From Streptomyces sp. NBC_01463 (GTDB lineage: Bacteria; Actinomycetota; Actinomycetes; Streptomycetales; Streptomycetaceae), in the NCBI GenBank assembly GCA_036227345.1, contig CP109468.1, positions 7,068,001 through 7,132,000 on the forward strand: a stretch of DNA of 64,000 bases, written 5' to 3'. This document shows positions 41,028-52,865 of this stretch, in pieces. The translations under genes and the position numbers were made by a program. The notes below the pieces were generated by a model. It was not told the origin of the DNA, did no database searches, and saw nothing but the letters and a program-made list of their open reading frames with translations. Positions within the stretch are counted from its first letter, which is position 1. Every line of letters starts with the position of its first letter.

Positions 41028-43280
41028 ATGTCGCACGACCCCAGCAGTTCCCGTACCGCCCTGCGCATCTGCCCCCTCTGCGAAGCCACCTGCGGGCTCA
41101 GCCTCACCATCGAGGGGACCAGGGTCACCGGCGCCCGCGGGGACCGGGACGACGTGTTCAGCAAGGGGTTCATCTGCCCCAAGGGCGCGTCCATCGGCGG
41201 ACTCGACGAGGACCCCGACCGGCTGCGCACCCCGCTCGTCCGCAGGAACGGCGTCCTGACCGAGGCCGGTTGGGACGAGGCCTTCGACGTGATCGCCGGA
41301 GCTCTGCCGGCCCTCGTCGCGGAACACGGACCGCAGGCCGTCGGCGTGGTCCTCGGCAACCCCAACGTGCACACCATGGCCGGCGCGCTCTACCCGTCCG
41401 CCCTGCTCGCGGCCCTGCGGACCCGCGCCCTGTTCACCGCGAGCACCCTGGACCAGATGCCCAAGCACGTCTCCAGCGGACTGCTCTTCGGCGACCCGAA
41501 CAGCATCCCGGTGCCGGACCTCGACCACACCGACCACCTGCTGCTCATCGGTGCCAACCCGCTCGAGTCCAACGGCAGCCTCTGCACCGCCCCCGACTTC
41601 CCCGGCAAGCTCAAGGCGCTGCGCCGCCGCGGCGGCAGCCTCACCGTCATCGACCCGCGCCGTACCCGCACCGCCCGCCTCGCCGACCGGCACGTGGCCG
41701 TCCGCCCCGGCACCGACGCCCTCCTGCTCGCCGCGATGACACACGTCCTGTTCGAGGAGAAGCTCACCGGCCCCGGCGCGCTGGCGGACCACGTCCAGGG
41801 GATCGACGAAGTCGGTGAGGCGGTGCGGGACTTCTCCCCGGAGGCCGTCGCCGCGGCCTGTGACGTGGACGCCGAGACCATCCGCACGCTCGCCCGGGAA
41901 CTCGCGGCCGCCCCCACCGCCGCCGTGTACGGCCGGATCGGCAGCTGCACCGTCGAACACGGCACCCTCGCCAGCTGGCTCGTCGACGTCCTCAACACCC
42001 TCACCGGGAACCTCGACCGCCCCGGCGGCGCCCTCTTCCCGCTCTCCGCGACCGCCCGCGCCCCCCGGCCCGCCGCCCCCGGCAAGGGCTTCGCGCTCGG
42101 ACGCTGGGCGAGCCGGGTCTCCGGACACCCCGAGGCCAAGGGCGAACTGCCCATCTCCGCACTGGCCGAGGAGATCGCGACCCCGGGCGACGGCCGGATC
42201 CGCGCACTGATCGTCCTGGCCGCCAACCCCGTGCTCTCCGCACCCGACGGCGACCGGCTGGACGCGGCACTGGCCGACGGGATCGACTTCATGGTGAGCG
42301 TCGACCCCTACCTCAACGAGACCTCCCGCCACGCGGACGTGGTGCTGCCCCCGCCGCCGCCCTCGCAGAGCGCCCACTTCGACTTCGCGTTCAACACCCT
42401 GGCCGTGCGCAACCAGGTCCGCTACACCCGTCCCGCCGTGCCCCTGGACGCCGACCGGATGGACGAGGCCGAGATCCTCGCCCGGCTCGTCCTCGCCGTC
42501 TCCGGGATGCACGGCGCGGAGCCGGACGCCGTGGACACCATGGTCATCGACCGGGCCCTCGGCAAGGCGGTCGCCGACCCGCTCTCGCCCGTGCACGGCC
42601 GCAACCCCGCCGACGTCTCCGCCTCGCTCACGGGCCGCACCGGGGCGGAGCGCCGCCTCGACCTGATGCTGCGCCTGGGCCCGTACGGCGAAGGCTTCGG
42701 CACCGACCCCGAAGGCCTCAGCCTGGAACGGCTGCTGGCCCACCCGCACGGCATCGACCTCGGCCCCCTCGCCCCGCGCGTCCCCGAGGTCCTCACCACC
42801 CGCAGCGGACGCGTCGAACTGTTCCCCGCGCCGATCGCCGCCGACCTGCCGCGGCTGCGCCGCGCCCTCGACGGACGCGCCGACCCCGACGCGCTCGTCC
42901 TCATCGGCCGCCGCCACCTGCGGTCCAACAACAGCTGGCTGCACAACGTCGCCGCGCTCCGCGGCGGCACCAACGTCTGCACCCTGCAGATCCACCCCGA
43001 CGACGCGCGGCGCCTGGGGCTGACCGACGGCGCCCCCGCAACGGTCACCGCGGACGGCGGCGCGCTGACGGTCCCGGTCGAGGTCACCGACGGCGTACGG
43101 ACCGGCGTGGTGAGCCTTCCGCACGGCTGGGGGCACGACCGCCCCGGCACCCGGATGTCCGTCGCCGCGGCGCAGCCCGGCGTCAACGTCAACCAGCTCC
43201 TCGACGGCAGCCGCCTCGACCCGCTCTCCGGGACCGCCGTGCTCAACGGAATCCCGGTCACGGTGGCACCCCTGCGGTGA
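41028..43280 (+). CDS. Molybdopterin-dependent oxidoreductase, one 4Fe-4S cluster
   Basis: The protein has 750 residues. ATG at 41028 follows GGGGAGGG. The N-terminal cluster ligands are Cys15-x2-Cys18-x3-Cys22 and Cys50 (Phe-Ile-Cys-Pro-Lys-Gly). Three molybdopterin-binding domains follow, and residues 620-750 form the molydopterin dinucleotide-binding barrel (His-Pro-Asp-Asp-Ala-Arg, Gly-Val-Val-Ser-Leu-Pro-His-Gly-Trp). No twin-arginine signal is present, so it is cytoplasmic, in the nitrate reductase/formate dehydrogenase superfamily. No electron-transfer subunit adjoins it. The substrate cannot be assigned; annotation as assimilatory nitrate reductase or formate dehydrogenase would be a guess. 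Confidence 0.88.
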   Translation: MSHDPSSSRTALRICPLCEATCGLSLTIEGTRVTGARGDRDDVFSKGFICPKGASIGGLDEDPDRLRTPLVRRNGVLTEAGWDEAFDVIAGALPALVAEHGPQAVGVVLGNPNVHTMAGALYPSALLAALRTRALFTASTLDQMPKHVSSGLLFGDPNSIPVPDLDHTDHLLLIGANPLESNGSLCTAPDFPGKLKALRRRGGSLTVIDPRRTRTARLADRHVAVRPGTDALLLAAMTHVLFEEKLTGPGALADHVQGIDEVGEAVRDFSPEAVAAACDVDAETIRTLARELAAAPTAAVYGRIGSCTVEHGTLASWLVDVLNTLTGNLDRPGGALFPLSATARAPRPAAPGKGFALGRWASRVSGHPEAKGELPISALAEEIATPGDGRIRALIVLAANPVLSAPDGDRLDAALADGIDFMVSVDPYLNETSRHADVVLPPPPPSQSAHFDFAFNTLAVRNQVRYTRPAVPLDADRMDEAEILARLVLAVSGMHGAEPDAVDTMVIDRALGKAVADPLSPVHGRNPADVSASLTGRTGAERRLDLMLRLGPYGEGFGTDPEGLSLERLLAHPHGIDLGPLAPRVPEVLTTRSGRVELFPAPIAADLPRLRRALDGRADPDALVLIGRRHLRSNNSWLHNVAALRGGTNVCTLQIHPDDARRLGLTDGAPATVTADGGALTVPVEVTDGVRTGVVSLPHGWGHDRPGTRMSVAAAQPGVNVNQLLDGSRLDPLSGTAVLNGIPVTVAPLR

Positions 43281-43400
43281 CCTGGGGTTTTGCTCGTATT
43301 GCTCGCATGTCAACGTCTTGTTAACGCCGTGTGGGGCGCCCTAACGTCATCCGAACCGCCGGCTCCGGTGGGAGTTCAAGGGTGAACGATAGGTATCCAC

Positions 43401-44840
43401 ATGCTGACAATCCTCGGCTTTGCCATGATCGCGACCTTCCTGGTCCTGATCATGATGAAGAAGATGTCGCCGATCGCGGCGCTCGTCCTGATCCCCGCAC
43501 TCTTCTGTGTGGCCGTCGGGAAGGGGGCGCACCTCGGCGACTACGTCATCGACGGCGTCGGCAATCTGGCGCCGACCGCGGCCATGCTGATGTTCGCGAT
43601 CGTCTACTTCGGCGTGATGATCGACGTCGGGCTCTTCGACCCGATCGTCCGGGGCATCCTGCGCTTCTGCAAGGCCGACCCGATGCGGATCGTCGTGGGT
43701 ACGGCGGTGCTCGCCGCGATCGTCTCGCTGGACGGCGACGGCTCCACCACGTTCATGATCACCGTCTCGGCGATGTATCCGCTCTACAAGCGCCTGAAGA
43801 TGAGCCTGGTCGTGATGACCGGGGTCGCCGCCACGGCGAACGGCGTCATGAACACCCTGCCCTGGGGCGGCCCCACGGCCCGCGCCGCCACCGCGCTGAA
43901 GCTGGACGCGGGCGACATCTTCGTCCCCATGATCCCGGCGCTCGGCGTCGGACTGCTCGCGGTGATCCTGCTCGCCGTGGTCCTCGGCCGGCGCGAGCGC
44001 AAGCGGCTCGGCACTCTCAGCCTCGACGGGGCCCTGGTGACCGGCGCCGCCCCCGTCACGGAATCCGGGACGGTCCTCGTCGCCGCGGGCGGCGGCGGTG
44101 ACCGGCCGGGCAGGAGCACCGGCGGCGCGGGCGCGGGCGGCACGGGCACAGGCGACACGGGCGCGGGCACGGAGGACGCGGAGCGTACCGACGAGGGATT
44201 CAAGGGGCTCGACCCCCACCGCGCCACCCTGCGGCCCGGGCTCTACTGGTTCAACGCCGCCCTCACCATCGCCCTCCTCACCGCGATGATCATGGAATTG
44301 ATGCCGATCCCGGTGCTCTTCCTCCTCGGCGCTGCCCTCGCCCTCACGGTCAACTTCCCCCACATGCCCGACCAGCGGGCCAGGATCGCCGCCCACGCCG
44401 ACAACGTCCTCAACGTCTCCGGCATGGTCTTCGCCGCCGCCGTCTTCACCGGAGTGCTCACCGGCACCGGCATGGTCGACCACATGGCCGACTGGCTGGT
44501 CGGAGCCATCCCGGACGGCATGGGACCGCACATGGCCCTCGTCACCGGCGTGCTGAGCATCCCGCTCACCTACTTCATGTCCAACGACGGCTTCTACTTC
44601 GGCGTCGTGCCCGTGCTCGCCGAGGCCGGTGCCGCGCACGGCGTCTCGCCGCTGGAGATCGCCCGCGCCTCCCTGGTCGGCCAGCCCCTGCACATGTCGT
44701 CCCCGCTGGTGCCGGCCGTCTACGTCCTGGTCGGCATGGCCAAGGTCGAGTTCGGCGACCACACCCGCTTCACCGTCAAGTGGGCCGCCCTCACCTCCCT
44801 GGTCGTGCTCGGCGCCGGACTCCTGTTCGGGATCATCTGA
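43401..44840 (+). CDS. CitMHS-family citrate-metal:proton symporter
   Basis: The protein has 479 residues with about 12 TM helices and a Gly-rich, low-complexity cytoplasmic loop near 215-265 (runs of Gly-Thr-Gly-Asp). Family marks include Met-Met-Lys-Lys-Met-Ser-Pro, Leu-Asp-Gly-Asp-Gly-Ser-Thr-Thr-Phe-Met near residue 115, and Ser-Asn-Asp-Gly-Phe-Tyr-Phe-Gly near 395. CitMHS proteins import citrate complexed with Mg2+ or Ca2+. It lies three bases upstream of an MFS gene, so they are co-transcribed. No two-component CitAB pair is nearby. Confidence 0.88.
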   Translation: MLTILGFAMIATFLVLIMMKKMSPIAALVLIPALFCVAVGKGAHLGDYVIDGVGNLAPTAAMLMFAIVYFGVMIDVGLFDPIVRGILRFCKADPMRIVVGTAVLAAIVSLDGDGSTTFMITVSAMYPLYKRLKMSLVVMTGVAATANGVMNTLPWGGPTARAATALKLDAGDIFVPMIPALGVGLLAVILLAVVLGRRERKRLGTLSLDGALVTGAAPVTESGTVLVAAGGGGDRPGRSTGGAGAGGTGTGDTGAGTEDAERTDEGFKGLDPHRATLRPGLYWFNAALTIALLTAMIMELMPIPVLFLLGAALALTVNFPHMPDQRARIAAHADNVLNVSGMVFAAAVFTGVLTGTGMVDHMADWLVGAIPDGMGPHMALVTGVLSIPLTYFMSNDGFYFGVVPVLAEAGAAHGVSPLEIARASLVGQPLHMSSPLVPAVYVLVGMAKVEFGDHTRFTVKWAALTSLVVLGAGLLFGII

Positions 44841-44843
44841 GCC

Positions 44844-46109
44844 ATGACCGATACCGCCGGGCCCGGCCGGAGCTGGCTGCTGCGCCTCGTCATCGCCTTC
44901 GCCTTCGCGCAGGGCGCGGTGTCGATGGCGCGGCCCGCCGTCTCCTACCGGGCCCTCGCGCTCGGCGCGGACGAGCGCGCCATCGGTGTGATCACCGGGG
45001 TCTACGCGCTCCTCCCGCTCTTCGCCGCCGTACCCCTGGGCCGCCGGACGGACCACGGCCGCTGCGCACCGCTGCTGCCGCTGGGCGTCGTCCTGATCGC
45101 GGGCGGCTGCGCCCTCAGCGGCCGGGCGCAGTCGCTGACCGCGATGGCGGCCTGGAGCGGAGTGATGGGGCTCGGCCACCTCTGCTTCGTGATCGGCGCC
45201 CAGTCGATCGTCGCCCGCCAGTCCGCCCCCGCCGAACAGGACCGCAACTTCGGCCACTTCACCATCGGCGCCTCCCTCGGCCAGCTCATCGGCCCGATCG
45301 CCGCCGGGTGTCTGATCTCCGAACGCGACGGCGCCATGGGCCGCACCAGCGCCCTCGCCCTGACCGTCTCGGCGGCCGTCGCCGCCGTCTCCTTCGCCTC
45401 GCTCCGGCGCATCGAACACCGTGCGGTCCCCACGCCCCGCCGCGAGCCCGCGGCCGCCAAGGTGCCCGTCGGCATGATCCTGCGCGCCCGCGGCGTCCCC
45501 GCCGGAATCTTCATCAGCCTCGCCGTGCTCTCCGCGACCGACATCCTGACCGCCTATCTGCCCGTCGTCGGCGAACACCGCGGCATCGCGCCCGCCACCG
45601 TCGGCCTGCTGCTGAGCCTGCGCGCCGCCGCCACCATCGCCTGCCGGCTGGTGATGACCCCGATGCTCCGGGTGCTGGGCCGGGCCGCCCTCCTCGCCAC
45701 CACCTGCCTGGTGGCCGGCGTCCTCTGCGCCGGCATCGCCCTGCCCGTGCCCGTCTGGGCCCTGGCCCTGATGCTCGCCGTCCTCGGCTTCTGCCTCGGC
45801 GTCGGCCAGCCCCTGTCGATGACCACCGTCGTCCAGGCCGCCCCGGCCGCCGCGCGCTCCACCGCCCTCGCCCTGCGCCTCACCGGCAACCGGCTCGGCC
45901 AGGTCGCGGCCCCGGCGGCCGCCGGACTCGTCGCCGGATTCGTGGGCACCGCGGCGCCGTTCGTCATGCTGGGCGTGCTGCTGCTCGCGGCGGCGGGCCT
46001 GGGCGCACGCGGCGGAGCCGGCCGGAGCCCGCGCCCGGCACCCGGACCGGATCCGGCCAAGCCCGCCGACGGTCCCGCGCGAGCCGGTCTGAACCGGAAT
46101 CCCACCTGA
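44844..46109 (+). CDS. Major facilitator superfamily transporter
   Basis: The protein has 421 residues with 12 predicted TM helices in two halves (6 + 6, central loop near 190-210 with Arg-Arg-Glu-Pro). The typical loop 2-3 motif appears as Pro-Leu-Gly-Arg-Arg-Thr-Asp-His-Gly-Arg near residue 65. The substrate cannot be deduced. Tight linkage to the citrate transporter (3-bp gap) suggests joint expression, possibly uptake and efflux of related organic acids (inference). A short CGCCCC/GGGGCG hairpin follows at 46126-46139. Confidence 0.82.
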   Translation: MTDTAGPGRSWLLRLVIAFAFAQGAVSMARPAVSYRALALGADERAIGVITGVYALLPLFAAVPLGRRTDHGRCAPLLPLGVVLIAGGCALSGRAQSLTAMAAWSGVMGLGHLCFVIGAQSIVARQSAPAEQDRNFGHFTIGASLGQLIGPIAAGCLISERDGAMGRTSALALTVSAAVAAVSFASLRRIEHRAVPTPRREPAAAKVPVGMILRARGVPAGIFISLAVLSATDILTAYLPVVGEHRGIAPATVGLLLSLRAAATIACRLVMTPMLRVLGRAALLATTCLVAGVLCAGIALPVPVWALALMLAVLGFCLGVGQPLSMTTVVQAAPAAARSTALALRLTGNRLGQVAAPAAAGLVAGFVGTAAPFVMLGVLLLAAAGLGARGGAGRSPRPAPGPDPAKPADGPARAGLNRNPT

Positions 46110-46242
46110 CACTTCCGGCGTCGCACGCCCCGTGGGGCGCAACCTTTGCGCGAGTCATTCCCTCACCCTGCGCAGTGGGTTAATTTCAGGCCACTGCTGC
46201 CGCTCCCCACCGCTCCACCTTCATCCTCCCGGGCGGAACCAC

Positions 46243-47601
46243 ATGACTCGCGCCATCACCCTGAACAATGTCAGCAAGGCGTACGGACGGTCCTCGCGTG
46301 CCGTCGACCGCCTCTCGCTCTCCATCGACCCGGGCGAGTTCGTCGTCCTGCTGGGCCCATCGGGCTGCGGCAAGTCGACCGTGCTCCGCATGATCGCCGG
46401 CCTGGAGGACGTCACCGAGGGCGAGATCCTCCTCGACGGTGAACCCGCCAACCACCTCACACCCCGCGAACGCGGCATGGCCATGGTCTTCCAGAACTTC
46501 GCGCTGTACCCGACCATGACCAACCGGGCCAACATCGGCTTCCCGCTGAAGCTGGAGAACCCGCGCCACGACCACACCGAACGCATCGAGAACACGGCCA
46601 GGATGCTCGGCATCGAGAGCGTCCTGGACCGCTTCCCCGGCCAGCTCTCCGGCGGCGAGCGCCAGCGCGTCGCCATGGGCCGGGCCATCTCGCGCCAGCC
46701 CTCGGCCTTCCTGATGGACGAGCCGCTCTCCAACCTCGACGCGAAGCTCCGCAACCATCTGCGGGCCGAGATATCCCAGCTCACCAAGGAACTCGGGGTC
46801 ACCACGGTCTACGTGACGCACGACCAGGCCGAGGCGATGTCGCTGGGCCACCGGGTCGCCGTGATGCGCGGCGGCGTGCTCCAGCAGGTCAGCCCGCCGC
46901 GCGAGGTGTACGCCCTGCCGGAGAACGTGTTCGTCGCGGCGTTCATCGGCACCCCGCGGATCAACCTGCTCCAGGCCGTCGTGCACGCGCCGCTGGAGGG
47001 GCGGATGTCGATCGACCTCGGCCGCCAGCGGCTCCCGCTGCCCGAACCCCTCAGCCCCGACCACCAGTTGCTGCGCATCCAGCAGGGCCGCCGGATCATC
47101 GTCGGACTGCGCTCCGAGGCGGTCCGGATCGCTCCGCCCAGCCAGGCCCGCCCGGGCGAGGTCGCGCTCAGCGGCATCGTCGAGCACGTCGAGTACCAGG
47201 GGCACGAGGCGCTGGTCCACCTCAACACCGGTTCGCAGCCCGCCATGGTGCCGGACCTGGAGTCGGCCCGCCCGGACCGCGGCACCCAGCGCAGACGCCG
47301 CAGCGCCCAGGGCGGAGTCGGTGTGCTGGAGCGCCTGAAGGAACGCGCCACCGGTCATGTCAGCGGGCCGGTCGCCGTCCTCGACGAACCGGAGCCCGAC
47401 GCGCTCCAGCCGGGCTTCCGCAGCCCCGACCGCCCCGCGGTCACCTCCAGCGACCTCGTCGTGCGCACCGGCCCCGACATGCGGCTGCGCACCGGGGGTC
47501 AGGTCCCGCTCCTGGTCGACCTGGCGCACCTCTACGTCTTCGACCACCAGGGGCACCGGATCTGCCCGCTGCCGAGGGACGTTCCGGGGCTGGACGTCTA
47601 G
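46243..47601 (+). CDS. Sugar-type ABC transporter ATPase (MsmK/UgpC-like), orphan
   Basis: The protein has 452 residues, longer than the roughly 370 usual for MsmK/UgpC because of an inserted charged segment around 325-420. ATG at 46243 gives the normal start Met-Thr-Arg-Ala-Ile. It carries Walker A Gly-Pro-Ser-Gly-Cys-Gly-Lys-Ser-Thr, Q-loop Phe-Gln-Asn-Phe-Ala, signature Leu-Ser-Gly-Gly-Glu-Arg-Gln and Walker B Phe-Leu-Met-Asp-Glu. The C-terminal part is a TOBE/OB regulatory domain. No permease or binding protein adjoins it. In Streptomyces one MsiK-like ATPase serves several sugar importers; whether this is one is unproven. Confidence 0.85.
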   Translation: MTRAITLNNVSKAYGRSSRAVDRLSLSIDPGEFVVLLGPSGCGKSTVLRMIAGLEDVTEGEILLDGEPANHLTPRERGMAMVFQNFALYPTMTNRANIGFPLKLENPRHDHTERIENTARMLGIESVLDRFPGQLSGGERQRVAMGRAISRQPSAFLMDEPLSNLDAKLRNHLRAEISQLTKELGVTTVYVTHDQAEAMSLGHRVAVMRGGVLQQVSPPREVYALPENVFVAAFIGTPRINLLQAVVHAPLEGRMSIDLGRQRLPLPEPLSPDHQLLRIQQGRRIIVGLRSEAVRIAPPSQARPGEVALSGIVEHVEYQGHEALVHLNTGSQPAMVPDLESARPDRGTQRRRRSAQGGVGVLERLKERATGHVSGPVAVLDEPEPDALQPGFRSPDRPAVTSSDLVVRTGPDMRLRTGGQVPLLVDLAHLYVFDHQGHRICPLPRDVPGLDV

Positions 47602-47607
47602 GAACCG

Positions 47608-47760
47608 CGGGACCGGTCGACGTGCAGGACGCGGGACCGGTCCCGCCCGGGACCGGTCCCGCCCGGGGCCGGTCCCTCAGCCCGCGGCCGGTCGCTCGGC
47701 CTACGGGTCGCTCGGCTTACGGCAGGTCGCTCAGCGCGCGGCCGGTCCCGCCGTGCCGCG
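47608..47760. repeat. GGGACCGGTCCC-type palindromic repeats
   Basis: Short units of the type CGGGACCGGTCCCGCC recur after the ATPase gene, about every 18 bp between 47632 and 47670. Degenerate copies continue past the end of the BTAD regulator gene (47731). Each intact copy holds the 12-bp palindrome GGGACCGGTCCC. It probably works as a bidirectional terminator. It is also a likely slippage hot-spot. Confidence 0.5.
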
Positions 47761-50700
47761 GGCCTGCTCGACGCGGTGCGTGCCCGCCGGATAGGGGAGT
47801 TCGGCCGCCAGGGCCGCGGCCCGGCCGAACTCCTCGCGGGCCGCCTCCCGCTGCCCGCACGCCGCGAGCGCCGCCCCGAGCACCGTGCGCGCCTCGGTCT
47901 CCGCGAGCCGCTCGCCGACCTGCTGCGCCCGTGCCGTCTCCTCCGTCGCGATCCGGACCGCCGCCCGCGGGCTGCCCGCGTACAGCTCCGCCCACGCGAC
48001 CAGGTGCGCGGTGCCCGGTCCGTGGTCGCGGCCCAGCAGCGCGAGGGCCTCGGCCGGACTGCCCTCGCGGACCAGGAGTTCGGCCTGCGCCGTCCGCACC
48101 TCGTGGAGTGCCTGGCGGTCGGCCTGCGCCTCGGCGGCCCGTCCGGCCCGCTCCAGCAGCTCGCCGGCGCCCGGCTCGCCGGTCCGGATCCGGACGCGGG
48201 CCAGCGCCGCGAGGGCGTAGGGGGTGCACCAGCTGCTCTGTGCCTCACCCTCCTGGACCGCGGCCTGCGCGTGTTCCCGCGCCTCGCTGAACTCGCAGCG
48301 CAGCAGATGCAGTTCGGCCAGGTTGGCGCGCTCGAACGCGACCGCCGTGGGGTCGCCGGTGTGCTCGGCGAGCTTCAGCGCCCGCTGCCCGATGGAGACG
48401 GCCTCGCCGAGCCGGCCGGACCTGCGGGCGTGTTCCCGCAGCACCGAGAGCGTGGTCACCAGGAGCTCCTGGTCCCCGTACGCCTCCGCGTGCGGGAGGG
48501 CCGCCTCCGCCGCGGGCCTGGCCCGGTCGAACCGGCCGGCCAGGGCCAGCGAGGTCGCCTGCATCCCCAGTGCCCGGGCGAGCAGCCCCCTGCGCTCGCC
48601 GCCGCCGACGGTGTCCGCGGCCTCCTGCGCGATACGGGCCGAGGTGTGCGCCTCTTCGTACCGGCCGGTCACGAACCGCAGTCCTCCCGCGGCCAGATGG
48701 TGCGTCGCCACGGCCAGCGCCGGGGTCCGCGGGCCGGGCCGGTGGGTGCGCAGCAGCTCCTCGCCCTCCTCCGTCCCGCGGTACTTCATCAGGATCTCGC
48801 TCAGCCGGGCCGCCGCCAGCACCTGCCCGTCCTCGTCGCCCCGGCGCACCATGTCCTCCAGTGCCTCGCGCAGCACGGTGGCCGCGTCCCGGTAGCGGGC
48901 CATCCTGCGCAGTACGGCCCCCCGGTCGATGCGGGCCCGGGCGGCGTCGGCGGCCGACGCGTCGAGCCGCGCCGTCAGCTCGGCGTAGTAGCGGTCCGCG
49001 GTGTCGTTGGCGCAGAGCGCGGCGGCACGTTCGGCGGCCTGCCGCAGATAGCCGGTGGCCCGCGGGTCGTCGGCGCGGGTCAGCTGGGTGGCCAGGGTGT
49101 CGACCGCGTCCGGACGGTGGCGCAGCACGGCCTCCGCGTACGCCGAGTGCAGCTGGCGGCGCCTGGCCGTGGACAGGCCGTCGTAACAGGTCAGCCGCAC
49201 CAGCGGATGCCGGAAGGCGAGGCCGGGCAGCGAGCGCCCGCCGACCACCACCGGCCGTTCGGTCACCACCGACGCCGTCACCGCCGCGTCGACGGCGTCC
49301 GTCGCCTCGGCCGGGGAGAGCGGCGGGTGGAGGCCCTGCCCGGCCACGTCGAGGATCTCGGTGAGGGCCGCGCCGCCGCCGGTCACGGAGATCGCCTCGA
49401 CCACCCGCCGGGCCGCCGGACCCAGCCGGGCCAGACGCGCGGCCACCAGCTGACGGACTCCCTCCGGCGCGCCCGGTGCGCCCGGGTCGGCGCCCTCGTG
49501 GACCGTACGGGCCAGCTCCAGGGCGAAGAGGGGGTTGCCCAGGGAGAGTTCCCACACCCGGTCGAGACCGGTGAGCGCCCCCGCGTCCCGGGCGACGGCC
49601 AGGCACTCGTCCCGGTCCAGCCGCCCCAGCTCGACGGGTTCCGCGAGCCGGGCGTGCACCAGGGTCTCCAGGGCGGTGCGGCGCGGGTCGTCGGCGTCGA
49701 ACTCCTCCGCCCGGTAGGTGACCACGAAGCGCCACCCCGCACCGGTGGTCGCCGCCCGCCGGGCGAGATGGCTCAGCAGCTGGTACGACCCCGCGTCCGC
49801 GGCATGCAGATCGTCCAGGACCAGCAGCACCGGCGCGCCCGCCGCGAGATCGCCGAGCAGTCCGGCGGTGGCCCGGAAGAACCGGTCGCGCTCCTCCTCG
49901 GGGCTGCGGTCCCGGCCCGCCCCGATCTGCCCCAGGGACGGCAGCAGGGCGGCCAGTTCGGGGTACTCGCCGCCGATCCTGGCCCGCTCCACCGGCGGCC
50001 GGTCGGCCAGCCACGCGTCCAGCGCCTCCACGAAGACGCCGTACGGGGTGTGGCCCTCCGCGTCGTGTCCCGCGCCCCACAGGACGGTCGTCCCGGACGC
50101 GGCGGCCGCCCGGGCCACCTCGGTCGTCAGCCGGGTCTTGCCCACCCCCGCCTCACCGCCGACCAGCCGCACCGGCGGGCCGTCCGCGGCCAGCAGCGAC
50201 CGCAGCGCCCCGTCGCGGCCGCGCAGCGGGGGGCCCGCCGGGGTGCGGATCGCGGCGGGCAGCACCGGGGACGCGGAGGCGGGCAGCACGGTCGTGGTGG
50301 CGTCCAGCGCCAGCAGGTGCAGCCGCTCGGTCGCGGGCCCCGGCCGTACACCGAGTTCGGCGTCGAGCGCCTCCCGGCACAGGTGGTACTGGCGCACCGC
50401 CTGCCGGCGCAGCCCCTGGCGCAGACAGGCCTCGATGACGACCCGGTGGGCCCGCTCCTCGGCCGGCGCGGCGGCCAGGGCGCGCAGCGCCACCTCGCTC
50501 GCCGACTCGTTCTCGCCGTCCGTGAGATGGGCCTCGGCCAGCGCGAGCCGGACCCGGTCGCGCAGCGCGTCGAGATGGGTGCGCCGGGCCTCGGCCCAGG
50601 CGGCGTAGCGGTCCTCGGGCAGCAGCTCCCCGGTGAACGCGGCGAGCGCGGCGGCGAGCGGCGCGGTGCCGCCGTCGGCCAGGGCGCGCTCGGCCAGGGC

Positions 50701-51081
50701 CTCCGCCTCGTCCGCGTCGATCACGACGGTGTGCGGATCGAGCCGCAGCAGGGTGCCCTCGCCGGTGAGATAGGACGAGGAGGCGCGGGGGGCGAGTTCG
50801 GGCTCGATGGCGCGGCGGGCGGCGTGCAGGGCGACCCGGAGGCTGCCGAGCGCCGCCTGCGGGTCGGAGTCCGGCCAGCAGATCTCCATCGCCTGTTCGC
50901 GGTGGAGGCTGTGCCCGGGGGAGACCGCGAGGAGCTTGACCAGGGCACGGGCGCTCGGCCGGGGCCACCGCTCGGCGAGGGAGGGGCCGTCGTCGCGAGT
51001 CACCCGGAACCCGCCGAAAAGGTGCAGACGCAGCACCGGGGGAGTGATGTGTGTGCTGTGGTTCGTCGCGTCTGTGCCCAT
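47731..51081 (-). CDS. Large BTAD/AAA transcriptional regulator
   Basis: The protein has 1116 residues from ATG at 51081; ATG at 51114, after a G-rich site, is an alternative. The N terminus (about 15-105) is an OmpR-like winged helix of SARP type (Leu-Phe-Gly-Gly-Phe-Arg-Val). A bacterial transcriptional activation domain follows (110-260). Then comes an AAA/STAND ATPase with Walker A Gly-Gly-Glu-Ala-Gly-Val-Gly-Lys-Thr (about 310) and Leu-Leu-Val-Leu-Asp-Asp-Leu-His. The C-terminal 500 residues are helical, TPR-like. No LuxR HTH is present at the C terminus. Such proteins are usually pathway-specific or global activators; the target is unknown. Confidence 0.85.
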   Translation of the reverse strand: MGTDATNHSTHITPPVLRLHLFGGFRVTRDDGPSLAERWPRPSARALVKLLAVSPGHSLHREQAMEICWPDSDPQAALGSLRVALHAARRAIEPELAPRASSSYLTGEGTLLRLDPHTVVIDADEAEALAERALADGGTAPLAAALAAFTGELLPEDRYAAWAEARRTHLDALRDRVRLALAEAHLTDGENESASEVALRALAAAPAEERAHRVVIEACLRQGLRRQAVRQYHLCREALDAELGVRPGPATERLHLLALDATTTVLPASASPVLPAAIRTPAGPPLRGRDGALRSLLAADGPPVRLVGGEAGVGKTRLTTEVARAAAASGTTVLWGAGHDAEGHTPYGVFVEALDAWLADRPPVERARIGGEYPELAALLPSLGQIGAGRDRSPEEERDRFFRATAGLLGDLAAGAPVLLVLDDLHAADAGSYQLLSHLARRAATTGAGWRFVVTYRAEEFDADDPRRTALETLVHARLAEPVELGRLDRDECLAVARDAGALTGLDRVWELSLGNPLFALELARTVHEGADPGAPGAPEGVRQLVAARLARLGPAARRVVEAISVTGGGAALTEILDVAGQGLHPPLSPAEATDAVDAAVTASVVTERPVVVGGRSLPGLAFRHPLVRLTCYDGLSTARRRQLHSAYAEAVLRHRPDAVDTLATQLTRADDPRATGYLRQAAERAAALCANDTADRYYAELTARLDASAADAARARIDRGAVLRRMARYRDAATVLREALEDMVRRGDEDGQVLAAARLSEILMKYRGTEEGEELLRTHRPGPRTPALAVATHHLAAGGLRFVTGRYEEAHTSARIAQEAADTVGGGERRGLLARALGMQATSLALAGRFDRARPAAEAALPHAEAYGDQELLVTTLSVLREHARRSGRLGEAVSIGQRALKLAEHTGDPTAVAFERANLAELHLLRCEFSEAREHAQAAVQEGEAQSSWCTPYALAALARVRIRTGEPGAGELLERAGRAAEAQADRQALHEVRTAQAELLVREGSPAEALALLGRDHGPGTAHLVAWAELYAGSPRAAVRIATEETARAQQVGERLAETEARTVLGAALAACGQREAAREEFGRAAALAAELPYPAGTHRVEQARGTAGPAAR

Positions 51082-51414
51082 CAGGGCGCCACTGTAACGC
51101 GCGGATTCGGCCATGCCACAGGCCCCCCGAGCCCGTGCTCGGGAGGTCTGCGGCCGTCGTTCGCCCAGGTCCGTGCGGGGCCGGGAGTCAAGGGGCCGGC
51201 CCCGGTCCGCAGTCACGGGGGGAAGTGCGGGCGGGACCGGCCGGGGCAGGACGCTAGGGGAACGTCGTTACTGGCGCATTACCGGGCCGCCCGGCAGGGT
51301 GGAGCGGGCCCGTGCCCCGCCGAGCGTGACCGGCGTCTCTGGCGCCTGAAAACTAACAGCGCTAGTTTGGGGCGCGGACGACTCCGTCCGTCACCGCGCC
51401 CGGGAGGAACAGCC
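51082..51414. other. 333-bp divergent intergenic region (BTAD regulator / aldehyde dehydrogenase)
   Basis: No gene was seen. It contains the promoter of the BTAD gene on one side. The side toward the dehydrogenase carries the 17-bp dyad at 51351-51367. The remainder is GC-rich, and I see nothing further in it. Confidence 0.5.
51351..51367. promoter_or_regulatory. TetR operator-like dyad before aldehyde dehydrogenase
   Basis: AACTAACAGCGCTAGTT has a 5-bp outer dyad (AACTA/TAGTT). It matches the site beside the TetR and acyl-CoA dehydrogenase genes (56563-56579) at 14 of 17 positions. It lies 48 bp before the ATG, where a repressor would block transcription. Confidence 0.7.
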
Positions 51415-52809
<1,395 letters not shown>

Positions 52810-52865
52810 GCCGGTTCACCGAATCCACCGCCCGTCATCCGCTTCCCCCGTCAAGGAGCCAGTCC

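Noticed and set aside
43347-46142. 931-codon open frame antisense to the citrate and MFS transporters
   Set aside because: It is extremely Gly/Asp/His/Glu-rich low-complexity sequence explained by the codon bias of the two real genes.
47776-51414. Long plus-strand frame running through the BTAD gene into the aldehyde dehydrogenase
   Set aside because: Only the part from 51415 has a ribosome site and domain. The rest is antisense shadow.
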